From Oxalobacteraceae bacterium (lineage in GTDB: Bacteria > Pseudomonadota > Gammaproteobacteria > Burkholderiales > Burkholderiaceae_D): a DNA stretch of 6,054 nucleotides. Under the pieces are notes generated by a model. The model saw nothing but the letters and a program-made list of their open reading frames with translations. It was not told where the DNA came from and did not search any database. Shown here in pieces: positions 1 to 5,973 of the stretch. How positions within the stretch are numbered: the first letter of the stretch is position 1; each line of letters opens with the position of its first letter. The stretch lies in the NCBI GenBank assembly GCA_947487325.1, contig CANKWG010000138.1, forward strand, positions 1 through 6,054. The letters run 5' to 3'. Made by a program: the position numbers and the translations under genes.

Positions 1-1214
1 AGCGACTTGCGCTGATCGCGATTGATTTGGATGATTTTAAAAACATCAACGATGCTTTAGGTCATCAAACCGGCGATTTGGTGTTGACCTCGGTTGCCAA
101 GGCCATGCGCGATGCTATCTCTCCAAAGCATCATCTGGCGCGTGTTGGTGGCGATGAGTTCATCGTAATTCTTGACGATCTGATCGATGGTGATGGTAGC
201 GCAGAAGCACAGACACTGATGGAGGCAATCGCTCACTCAGGCGTCGGCGCTGGCTGGGAAAAATTTCCCTTGAGAGCATCAATAGGTATCAGTGTTCATC
301 CCTGTGATGGGAAGGATGTCCAAGTGCTGATGCAGGCGGCGGATATCGCGATGTATGAAGCCAAGTCACAGGGAAAATCGCAATATCGACACTACGATGA
401 AAAATACGCTCAAAAAATCAGAGACCGAGTACAGATCGAGCGCGAACTACAGCGGGCGATTCAAAATGATGAATTTGTGATGGTTTATCAGCCGCGAGCC
501 AATGCGCGGACCGGTCAGTTTTCCAGCATGGAAGCGCTGATACGTTGGCAGCATCCAGAGCGAGGTCTAGTATCACCAGCAGAGTTTATTGCCGTTGCAG
601 AGCAGACTCGGCTGGTGATTCCTATGGGTGAATTGGTCGTTCGAAAAGTATGTACGCAGATGGCTGCCTGGAGATCTCAGGGCGTTGGCATGAAACGCGT
701 CTCTGTGAATGTATCGGCGCTTCAGTTGCGTGACGAGTCGCTGCGGTTGATGCTTAGCACTTGCATGAAAGAGCATGGCCTGCATTCATCATTGATCGCC
801 ATCGAGCTGACAGAATCAAGCGTGCTGGATGAAGCAGGCACAGCCATCAAAGAGCTACACAAGCTTCGTGACTTAGGAATTCAATTGCAGATTGATGATT
901 TTGGTACAGGGTATTCTTCACTTTCTCAATTGCAGAGTCTGAATATTGACGTAATTAAGATCGACCAGTCCTTTGTCCGAAAGCTGGGTAAGGATTATCA
1001 GAGCGAGACTTTGTGCGAGACCATCGTTTCGATTGGACGGAGTCTTGATATTACCGTTGTGGCTGAAGGTGTGGAAACGGCAGAGCAACTGCGTAAGTTA
1101 CAGGCGATGGGTTGCGATGAAATTCAGGGATATCTACTCTCCAAGCCGGTACCGCCCGAAGAGATTCCCGAACTTATGCGACGTCCATTTTTTGAAGAAG
1201 CCGGCGAAGTCTGA
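1..1214 (+). CDS. GGDEF-EAL cyclic-di-GMP enzyme, 5' end cut off by the window
   Basis: This is the C-terminal part of a bifunctional-type c-di-GMP turnover protein. GGDEF domains make c-di-GMP from two GTP, and EAL domains hydrolyse it to pGpG. The frame is open from base 3 (reading RLALIAIDLDDFKNIND), so the TTG at 27 is not the start; the gene begins upstream, probably with sensory domains. The GGDEF motif is intact (nt 147-161) and is preceded by the metal-binding DxDDFKxIND segment. No RxxD inhibitory site precedes it, since the relevant positions read S..H. The EAL domain runs from about nt 440 to 1180. It keeps the metal and catalytic set: EAL (531-539), N in SVNVSA, E in IELTES, DDFGTGYSSL, K in IKIDQSF, E in AEGVE and Q in IQGYLLSKP. 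Both activities therefore look possible, but which dominates cannot be told. The gene ends at TGA 1212-1214, 23 bp from the converging mtnA stop. Confidence 0.95.
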   Translation, partial: RLALIAIDLDDFKNINDALGHQTGDLVLTSVAKAMRDAISPKHHLARVGGDEFIVILDDLIDGDGSAEAQTLMEAIAHSGVGAGWEKFPLRASIGISVHPCDGKDVQVLMQAADIAMYEAKSQGKSQYRHYDEKYAQKIRDRVQIERELQRAIQNDEFVMVYQPRANARTGQFSSMEALIRWQHPERGLVSPAEFIAVAEQTRLVIPMGELVVRKVCTQMAAWRSQGVGMKRVSVNVSALQLRDESLRLMLSTCMKEHGLHSSLIAIELTESSVLDEAGTAIKELHKLRDLGIQLQIDDFGTGYSSLSQLQSLNIDVIKIDQSFVRKLGKDYQSETLCETIVSIGRSLDITVVAEGVETAEQLRKLQAMGCDEIQGYLLSKPVPPEEIPELMRRPFFEEAGEV

Positions 1215-1237
1215 AAAAGCTTAGGCGTTATTCTCAG

Positions 1238-2293
1238 TCACGAGAACAGCTGTCTCAGTTTGTGCATGTCCGGCTGATGTATCACGCCCTTCTCCGTAAC
1301 AAGTGCCGTCACCAGCTCGGCGGGCGTTACGTCAAACGAAGGATTTCTTACCATCACACCAGCAGCTGCCCACTGATAATCACGGTAGCCGGTCACTTCC
1401 AGCGGCGAGCGCTCCTCAATCGGAATATCTTCGCCACGAGCGATCTTCATGTCGATGGTCGATAGTGGGCAGGCGACATAAAACGGAATGCCGTGTCGGT
1501 GTGCCAGCACTGCCACCATGTAGGTACCTATCTTGTTGGCGACATCGCCATTGGCTGCAACGCGATCGGTTCCGACGATCACTGCGTCGACTTCACCGCG
1601 AGCCATCATGTGGCCGGCCATGTTGTCGGTGATGAGCGTGACGGGAATTTTTTCCTGCACCATTTCCCATGCTGTCAGACGTGCTCCCTGCAAGAAGGGC
1701 CGAGTTTCATCTGCGATCACCGAGATACGTTTGCCTGCAGCGACCGCCGAGCGAATCACGCCCAGTGCGGTGCCGTGCCCGGCGGTGGCTAGCGCACCCG
1801 CATTGCAATGTGTGAGGACACGCGCACCATCGGACAAGAGTGCTGCACCGGCGGCGCCCATGGCGAGATTGATATCCACATCTTCGCTATGTATCGCTTT
1901 CGCCTCTTTGAGTAATACATCGGACAAAGTTACTGTATCGGCCGTGCCGTGCTGTTGCCAGCACTCGCGCATGCGATTCAGCGCCCAGAACAGATTAACC
2001 GCTGTAGGACGACTCGCGGCGAGCACATCAAAACCCTGCTGCAGACGCTGATCAAATTCGGCGCGCGGTAAATCACGCAGCCGTAAAGCTTCCAGCGCCA
2101 CACCATAGGCAGCCGCCACACCGATGGCCGGCGCACCTCGCACGACCATGGTTCGAATACCTTCGGCGACACCCTGTGCGCTGTCGTAGGACAGATAATC
2201 AAACACTGCGGGTAGACGGGTCTGGTCGATCATCTCCAGCCACTGCTTGCCTGATTCGTTCATCCAGCGCAGTGTGACCACGGCTTGCGTCAT
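1238..2293 (-). CDS. mtnA: S-methyl-5-thioribose-1-phosphate isomerase
   Basis: A 351-residue aldose-ketose isomerase of the eIF2B-alpha-like family. It converts 5-methylthioribose-1-phosphate (and, in several bacteria, 5-deoxyribose-1-phosphate) to the ribulose-1-phosphate form in the cytosol. Visible landmarks are VRGAPAIGVAAAYG (51-64), THCNAGALAT with the catalytic Cys163, ADETRP (194-199), and GTDRVAANGDVANKIGTY with the catalytic Asp243; the length is normal for the family. I chose the ATG at 2291-2293, preceded by a GAGGGGGA ribosome binding site. The longer open frame reaching 2398 would lie inside apt and adds a non-family N-terminus. The start sits one base after the apt stop (TAG-C-ATG), so translation is probably coupled. 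It is the last gene of the mtnP-aldolase-apt-mtnA operon. No convincing terminator separates its end from the facing GGDEF-EAL gene. Confidence 0.96.
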   Translation of the reverse strand: MTQAVVTLRWMNESGKQWLEMIDQTRLPAVFDYLSYDSAQGVAEGIRTMVVRGAPAIGVAAAYGVALEALRLRDLPRAEFDQRLQQGFDVLAASRPTAVNLFWALNRMRECWQQHGTADTVTLSDVLLKEAKAIHSEDVDINLAMGAAGAALLSDGARVLTHCNAGALATAGHGTALGVIRSAVAAGKRISVIADETRPFLQGARLTAWEMVQEKIPVTLITDNMAGHMMARGEVDAVIVGTDRVAANGDVANKIGTYMVAVLAHRHGIPFYVACPLSTIDMKIARGEDIPIEERSPLEVTGYRDYQWAAAGVMVRNPSFDVTPAELVTALVTEKGVIHQPDMHKLRQLFS

Positions 2294-2294
2294 G

Positions 2295-2822
2295 CTAGTC
2301 CCCCTCGAATTCGCATAGAGCAAAAACGGCAAGCCCCATTTTTTCAATTCGCTGTCTGCCACCGATATCGGGCAGATCGACGAGAAACGCACACTCAACT
2401 ATTGAGCCGCCCATTTTTTGTACCAGTGTCACCGCCGCTTCGGCGGTACCACCCGTGGCGAGCAGATCATCAATGATCAGGACACGTTCGCCTGAGGTAA
2501 TCGCGTCGTCATGAATTTCAATGCGATCGGTGCCATATTCCAACGCATAGTCATGACCCGTTGTTTTGCCTGGCAGCTTGCCTGGTTTGCGCACAGGAAT
2601 AAAGCCTATGCCTAGTGCATAGGCGAGTGGTGCTGCAAACATGAAACCACGTGATTCGATGCCTACAATTTTATCGATAGATTGATCTCGATAACGTTCG
2701 ATCAGGCTGTCGATGCAGGCTTTGAAACCGGCAGGATCTTTCAGCAAGGTCGTGATGTCACGAAACTGAATACCTGGTTTGGGATAGTCGGGAATGGTGC
2801 GTATGAATTGGGTGAAGTCCAT
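2295..2822 (-). CDS. apt: Adenine phosphoribosyltransferase
   Basis: A 175-residue type I phosphoribosyltransferase making AMP from adenine and PRPP. The family signature is complete: an N-terminal FIRTIPDYPKPGIQFRDIT (6-24) typical of APRT, GIESRGFMFAAPLA (54-67), PVRKPGKLPG (76-85), a flexible hood with ALEYG (93-97, Glu95 as the expected catalytic acid), and the PRPP loop VLIIDDLLATGGT (114-126). The gene starts 3 bases after the aldolase stop. It lacks a clear Shine-Dalgarno sequence, so it probably depends on coupled translation. Its place between the aldolase and mtnA suggests that it recaptures the adenine released by the MTA phosphorylase encoded first in the operon. The biochemical assignment is very secure; the pathway role is inferred from position. 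Confidence 0.96.
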   Translation of the reverse strand: MDFTQFIRTIPDYPKPGIQFRDITTLLKDPAGFKACIDSLIERYRDQSIDKIVGIESRGFMFAAPLAYALGIGFIPVRKPGKLPGKTTGHDYALEYGTDRIEIHDDAITSGERVLIIDDLLATGGTAEAAVTLVQKMGGSIVECAFLVDLPDIGGRQRIEKMGLAVFALCEFEGD

Positions 2823-2825
2823 GAT

Positions 2826-3479
2826 TTATTCAGATGAGGTGGCATGTTTGCCATAGGTTTTAAAACGATCAATTACTTGTCGCATTTCTTGTGCAGATAG
2901 CAGCACGGGCTCGCCGTTCTGGCGTGCGATCAGATATTGCTGGCACAGTGATTCGACTTCGGTGGCCACGGCCATGGCTTCATCCAGATCTCTGCCCAGT
3001 GCAATCAGACCATGATTAGCCAGCAGACAGGCCTTGCGATCAATGAGGGCTTCCACTGCATAGGCTGACAAGGTATCTGTGCCAAACAGCGTGTAGGGCG
3101 CACAGCGTACCGAGTCGCCGCCAGCGATGGCGATCATGTAGTGAAACGGTGGCAGGTCTTCACGCAGGCAGGCCAGCGCCGTTGCGTAGGGCGAATGCGT
3201 ATGGACGATGGCGTTGATATCAGGACGCCGCTGCAATATATCGCGATGAAAATGCCACTCGCTAGACGGCTTGCCATGACCCATCACGGTGCCATCAAAA
3301 CGCATCGCGACAACACCGGTTTCGGTCATGGCATCAACGGGAACGCCTGAAGGTGTCACCAGAAAGTGATCTTCCTCCCGGCAGCTGATATTGCCCGTGG
3401 TGCCGCGATTGAGTCCACTGACTTCAAGTCGTCTACAGGCCGCCAAGATTTGCCTGCGCAGTCCCGCACTGTTGTTCAT
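2826..3479 (-). CDS. Class II aldolase, FucA-like; probable methylthioribulose/deoxyribulose-1-phosphate aldolase (Ald2)
   Basis: A 217-residue zinc aldolase of the class II aldolase/adducin family. Landmarks are GTTGNIS (26-32, phosphate loop), TPSGVP (42-47), PSSEWHFH with Glu74, VHTHS with His93 and His95, HYMIAIAGG with Tyr114, CAPYTLFGT (126-134) and ANHGLIA with His156. From memory these match E. coli FucA Glu73, His92, His94, Tyr113 and His155 with a constant offset of one, and the C-terminal FKTYG is also shared. Beside mtnP and mtnA, the likely reaction is cleavage of 5-methylthioribulose-1-phosphate or 5-deoxyribulose-1-phosphate to DHAP plus an aldehyde. Alternatives are MtnB dehydratase, which belongs to the same superfamily, or a true L-fuculose-phosphate aldolase. 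The ATG at 3479 aligns with the FucA start. An in-frame GTG at 3494, overlapping the mtnP stop as GTGA, would add five residues. An open frame extending up to 3602 is only overlap with mtnP. Confidence 0.9.
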   Translation of the reverse strand: MNNSAGLRRQILAACRRLEVSGLNRGTTGNISCREEDHFLVTPSGVPVDAMTETGVVAMRFDGTVMGHGKPSSEWHFHRDILQRRPDINAIVHTHSPYATALACLREDLPPFHYMIAIAGGDSVRCAPYTLFGTDTLSAYAVEALIDRKACLLANHGLIALGRDLDEAMAVATEVESLCQQYLIARQNGEPVLLSAQEMRQVIDRFKTYGKHATSSE

Positions 3480-3490
3480 CGCAGTGTTAC

Positions 3491-4378
3491 TCACGATTTC
3501 AACATTCGACCCGCTACTGCGGAGAGCTTTTCCATCATCGCGGGGTCGCGTGCTTCTGGCGCGGTGATGAGCGCATGTTGAAGCGCACTGCGGCAACTGC
3601 ATGCGGCGGCATGTGTATCCGTTTTAAGATGGGGTACGGCTTGTTTGACCAGCGCGCGACCTTTGTTGGCATTCGCAATCAACACGCCCACGATCTGCTC
3701 GACCGTGACGTGATCATGATCCGGATGCCAACAATCATAATCCGTCACCATCGAGACGCTGGCATAGCAAAGCTCTGCTTCACGAGCGAGTTTGGCTTCA
3801 GGCATATTGGTCATACCGATGACATCGCAACCCCACTGCCGATACAGATTTGATTCTGCCAGACTCGAGAATTGCGGACCTTCCATCGCCAGATAGGTAC
3901 CGCCACGAACCGCCTCGATACCCGCTTCGGATGCACTTTGCTGCAACCAGTCACCCAGACGTGAGCACACTGGATGGGCTACGGACACATGTGCGACCAT
4001 ACCTTTGCCAAAAAAAGATTTTTCGCGTGCGAAGGTGCGGTCAATAAACTGATCAACGATCACAAAGGTGCCGGGCGCGAGGGATTCTTTCAGCGAGCCC
4101 ACGGCCGACAGAGAGATCACATCCGTGACGCCCAGACGCTTGAGCGCATCGATATTGGCACGGTAGTTCACTTCGGAGGGCGGAATCTTGTGGCCGCGAC
4201 CGTGGCGCGGCAAAAAGGCCATAGGCTGGCCGAATAGCTCACCGATCAGTATCTCGTCTGAGGGCTCGCCAAACGGGGAACTTACACTCACCCACTGACG
4301 ATTTTCCAGTCCGTCGATGTCATAAATGCCACTGCCACCGATGACGCCAATCACGTTTTCTCGCGCGTTGCTGTGCAT
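3491..4378 (-). CDS. mtnP: S-methyl-5'-thioadenosine phosphorylase
   Basis: A 295-residue member of the PNP/MTAP trimeric nucleoside phosphorylase family. It cleaves 5'-methylthioadenosine with phosphate to adenine and 5-methylthioribose-1-phosphate. Seen motifs: GVIGGSGIYD (11-20, phosphate loop), PRHGRGHKIPPSEVNYRANI (57-76), SAVGSL (91-96), MEGPQFSSLAES (165-176), GMTNMPEAKLAREAE (188-202) and VTDYDCWH (211-218). The Asp pair in TDYDCW (213, 215) is the adenine-recognising form, which argues against a guanosine/inosine phosphorylase. The length fits the long MTAP type with a C-terminal extension, which here carries a CxC pair (Cys260, Cys262). The ATG at 4376-4378 is the only Met before the first family motif; its ribosome binding site is weak. 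It is the first gene of the operon, and its stop lies 11 bases before the next ATG. The same reaction on 5'-deoxyadenosine is plausible. Confidence 0.96.
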   Translation of the reverse strand: MHSNARENVIGVIGGSGIYDIDGLENRQWVSVSSPFGEPSDEILIGELFGQPMAFLPRHGRGHKIPPSEVNYRANIDALKRLGVTDVISLSAVGSLKESLAPGTFVIVDQFIDRTFAREKSFFGKGMVAHVSVAHPVCSRLGDWLQQSASEAGIEAVRGGTYLAMEGPQFSSLAESNLYRQWGCDVIGMTNMPEAKLAREAELCYASVSMVTDYDCWHPDHDHVTVEQIVGVLIANANKGRALVKQAVPHLKTDTHAAACSCRSALQHALITAPEARDPAMMEKLSAVAGRMLKS

Positions 4379-4569
4379 GAATTCTGCTCTGCTGTTTAGG
4401 TAAAGGAGTTAATGTACCAAAGAAAGCTGCGTGCCCTCTGAAAGTGCGTGCAGATGCGCATTGTCACTTTTCTCCCCATGCCTCGATTAAAAAGCCGACA
4501 CGTCAGGCCGCTGGCATTGTGCTTCTCCTGCTACACTCCGCGCACTTCTCGACCCACATTGACCTTCCC
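4379..4569. other. Divergent intergenic region between mtnP and the methyltransferase gene
   Basis: These 191 bases must contain the promoter of the leftward mtnP operon, but I find no convincing -35/-10 pair for that direction. The best leftward hexamer, TACATT at about 4411-4416 on the reverse strand, lacks a matching -35. The rightward promoter is described separately. A GTG-initiated extension of the methyltransferase frame (from 4444) crosses this region, but it runs through the predicted promoter and encodes no recognisable sequence. I see no riboswitch-like structure. Confidence 0.5.
4529..4537 (+). promoter_or_regulatory. Extended -10 promoter of the methyltransferase gene
   Basis: TGCTACACT reads as an extended -10 element (TG, one base, then TACACT, 5 of 6 matches to TATAAT). 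A poor -35, CTGGCA, sits 15 bases upstream at 4511-4516; extended -10 promoters often tolerate this. Transcription would begin near 4544, giving a leader of about 26 bases before the ATG at 4570. This supports that start over the upstream GTG at 4444. Confidence 0.6.
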
Positions 4570-5805
4570 ATGAACAGCATCACCCCTGTAGCCGATACAC
4601 ACCCCGAGATTCATTGGGCAGAGAACGGCGAAACGCTGAATGCCGATTGGCGCTCCGAGAGTGGCATGTCGCCTCCGCGTCGTGTGGTGATTGCTGACGA
4701 TACGATGACGGCCGATACAGCCTACCGCCTCGCTTGTGAGGGAACGGGCATGCTATGGCGGGGTGATTTTCAGAACGCACGTCAGTTGTTGCAGGCATTG
4801 GCGCGACGCGTTGACCGGCCATCCCGCAAATCGGCTAAGGCTGCTAAAGCCACTCAAGCCACTAAAGCTCCCGATGCGGCAAAGCCCGGCCTTGCCAACG
4901 AGAGTGCGATGCCTGATGCTTTTCACCGGCATCGTCTTTCGCAGTCGCAACGAGCACGCGCGCTGGGTATGGTGCTCATACCCTTTGATCAGGACCACAG
5001 CGTACCCCTGCGGCGCGCACCCGATGTGAAGCAAGCCTGCACCGAGGCTTACGGCAATGCTGGGCGGCCCTATGTGACTTCGTTGAGGGAATTGCTTGGT
5101 ATCGTAGGCGCGCATGAGTGGCGCAAAAAAGGGGTACTCATCGCTGCATCAGAGGGGTTGGAGGCATTCCGCATTCATCCGCACTATGGTGTATTTGCTC
5201 CGGTCCGTACGGACTATGTACCGCTGGTAGCTAAGGCACCATTGCCCGAGGCGCTCAATGCAGAACCCTTGGCCTTTGATGTAGGTACAGGCACTGGCGT
5301 ACTTGCGACAATACTCGCTAAACGCGGCATCGCGCGAGTCATCGCTACGGAAAACAATCCTCGCGCGGTCCTTTGTGCCAAAGAAAATCTGCAAAGACTT
5401 GGTCTGCAAAACCAGGTTGAGGTGGTCGATACAGACCTGTTTCCGGAGGGACGCGCGGCGCTGATTGTCTGTAATCCCCCCTGGGTGCCGGCGCGACCAA
5501 GCTCAGCGCTTGAGCATGCTATTTTCGATCCCGACAGCCGGATGTTGCGCGGATTTCTGGAAGGTTTGTCGTCTCATCTTTTGCCCGGCGGCGAAGGCTG
5601 GCTGATCTTGTCCGATTTCGCCGAGCATTTGCACTTGCGCAGCCGTCAGCAGCTACTCGACATGTTTGAAAGCGCCGGCTTGCGTGTGCTGGGAAAAATT
5701 GAAGCGAAGCCCACGCACGCCAAAGTGGCTGATGTTAGTGATGCCCTGCACAGTGCTCGGGCGGCAGAGGTGATTTCTTTGTGGCGGTTAGCGGAGGCAG
5801 ATTAA
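4570..5805 (+). CDS. Class I SAM-dependent methyltransferase with NPPW motif (HemK/RsmC-like), substrate unknown
   Basis: A 411-residue protein in three parts. Residues 1-83 form an N-terminal segment. Residues 84-110 are a Lys/Ala/Thr-rich linker, probably disordered. From about 115 the rest is folded: a conserved-looking region (FHRHRLSQSQRARALGM, then RIHPHYGVFAPVRTDYV at 201-217), then a Rossmann methyltransferase. The SAM site shows as FDVGTGTGVLA (236-246), the acidic Glu261 after strand 2, and NPPW (302-305). NPPY/W motifs are typical of enzymes that methylate amino nitrogens, such as the release-factor and ribosomal-protein L3 glutamine methyltransferases and RsmC; the target here cannot be assigned. 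The ATG at 4570 fits the promoter just upstream, though no Shine-Dalgarno is visible. A second in-frame ATG at 4666 has GAGAG before it and is an alternative start. The TAA stop is followed at once by a terminator, so the gene is probably monocistronic. Confidence 0.85.
   Translation: MNSITPVADTHPEIHWAENGETLNADWRSESGMSPPRRVVIADDTMTADTAYRLACEGTGMLWRGDFQNARQLLQALARRVDRPSRKSAKAAKATQATKAPDAAKPGLANESAMPDAFHRHRLSQSQRARALGMVLIPFDQDHSVPLRRAPDVKQACTEAYGNAGRPYVTSLRELLGIVGAHEWRKKGVLIAASEGLEAFRIHPHYGVFAPVRTDYVPLVAKAPLPEALNAEPLAFDVGTGTGVLATILAKRGIARVIATENNPRAVLCAKENLQRLGLQNQVEVVDTDLFPEGRAALIVCNPPWVPARPSSALEHAIFDPDSRMLRGFLEGLSSHLLPGGEGWLILSDFAEHLHLRSRQQLLDMFESAGLRVLGKIEAKPTHAKVADVSDALHSARAAEVISLWRLAEAD
4834..4869 (+). 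repeat. Four degenerate 9-bp tandem repeats coding a Lys/Ala/Thr linker
   Basis: Four consecutive 9-base units (GCTAAGGCT, GCTAAAGCC, ACTCAAGCC, ACTAAAGCT) lie in frame within the methyltransferase gene. They encode AKA-AKA-TQA-TKA. The unit length is a multiple of three, so gain or loss of copies would change linker length without breaking the frame. Confidence 0.7.
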
Positions 5806-5806
5806 G

Positions 5807-5835
5807 CAAAAAGCCCGGCATGACCGGGCTTTTTG
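5807..5835. terminator. Bidirectional rho-independent terminator
   Basis: A 12-bp perfect stem (CAAAAAGCCCGG pairing with CCGGGCTTTTTG) closes a 5-base loop, CATGA. It begins two bases after the methyltransferase stop. The A-run on one side and the T-run on the other make it functional in both directions. On the - strand it lies 12 bases beyond the tRNA-His CCA end, so it probably ends both transcripts. Confidence 0.92.
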
Positions 5836-5847
5836 TCATTAATTTAG

Positions 5848-5924
5848 TGGGGTGACCGATGGGGCTCGAACCCACGACAACAGGAATCACAATCCTGGAC
5901 TCTACCAACTGAGCTACGGCCACC
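5848..5924 (-). tRNA. tRNA-His (anticodon GTG)
   Basis: The 77-base gene on the reverse strand folds as a complete cloverleaf. It has the extra G-1 found in tRNA-His (5924) facing C73, an acceptor stem GTGGCCG/CGGTCAC with one G-U wobble, the D-arm segment AGCTCAGTTGGTAGAG, anticodon stem CAGGA/TCCTG around loop TTGTGAT, a T-arm with GGTTCGAGCCCC, and encoded CCA (5848-5850). The anticodon GTG is at 5888-5890. The sequence closely resembles E. coli tRNA-His. It appears to be transcribed alone from the promoter near 5970 and terminated at the shared hairpin. Confidence 0.97.
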
Positions 5925-5967
5925 ACTGAAACAACGTTTTTCCGGCTAACGCCGAAACAAGACCGCA

Positions 5968-5973
5968 ATTATA
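5968..5973 (-). promoter_or_regulatory. -10 element of the tRNA-His promoter
   Basis: On the reverse strand a perfect TATAAT is followed by TGCGGTC, a GC-rich discriminator typical of stringently controlled stable-RNA promoters. The predicted start is near 5961, giving a leader of about 37 bases to be removed by RNase P. That leader contains a short hairpin (5940-5957, CGGC-GTTA-GCCG core). No good -35 is seen at 16-18 bp spacing, which lowers certainty. Confidence 0.65.

Noticed and set aside
1231..1246. Inverted repeat TTCTC-agtcac-GAGAA at the end of mtnA as a terminator
   Set aside because: The 5-bp stem is AT-leaning, overlaps the mtnA stop codon, and is not followed by a T-run on either strand at the right distance.
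1533..2051. 172-codon open frame on the + strand opposite mtnA
   Set aside because: It lies wholly antisense to a clearly recognised mtnA and its translation is low-complexity Ala/Ser/Arg/Cys with no family resemblance.
2294..2398. 35-codon N-terminal extension of mtnA
   Set aside because: It lies inside apt in another frame, adds no known MtnA sequence, and the ATG at 2293 has a good ribosome binding site.
3480..3602. 41-codon extension of the aldolase to 3602
   Set aside because: It overlaps the end of mtnP and its sequence is unlike any aldolase N-terminus; only the short GTG variant at 3494 remains possible.
4446..4461. TGCG...CGCA imperfect palindrome in the divergent region as an operator
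   Set aside because: Only four-base arms match around a long spacer; this is expected by chance in such sequence.
4444..4569. GTG-initiated extension of the methyltransferase, with a hydrophobic stretch resembling a signal segment
   Set aside because: It runs through the predicted extended -10 promoter, has no ribosome binding site, and the hydrophobic run (IVLLLL) is too short to be a convincing membrane or signal segment.
4753..5115. 120-codon open frame on the - strand opposite the methyltransferase
   Set aside because: Antisense to a gene with clear methyltransferase motifs; no recognisable product.
5735..5968. 77-codon open frame on the - strand
   Set aside because: It reads through the tRNA-His gene and the terminator.
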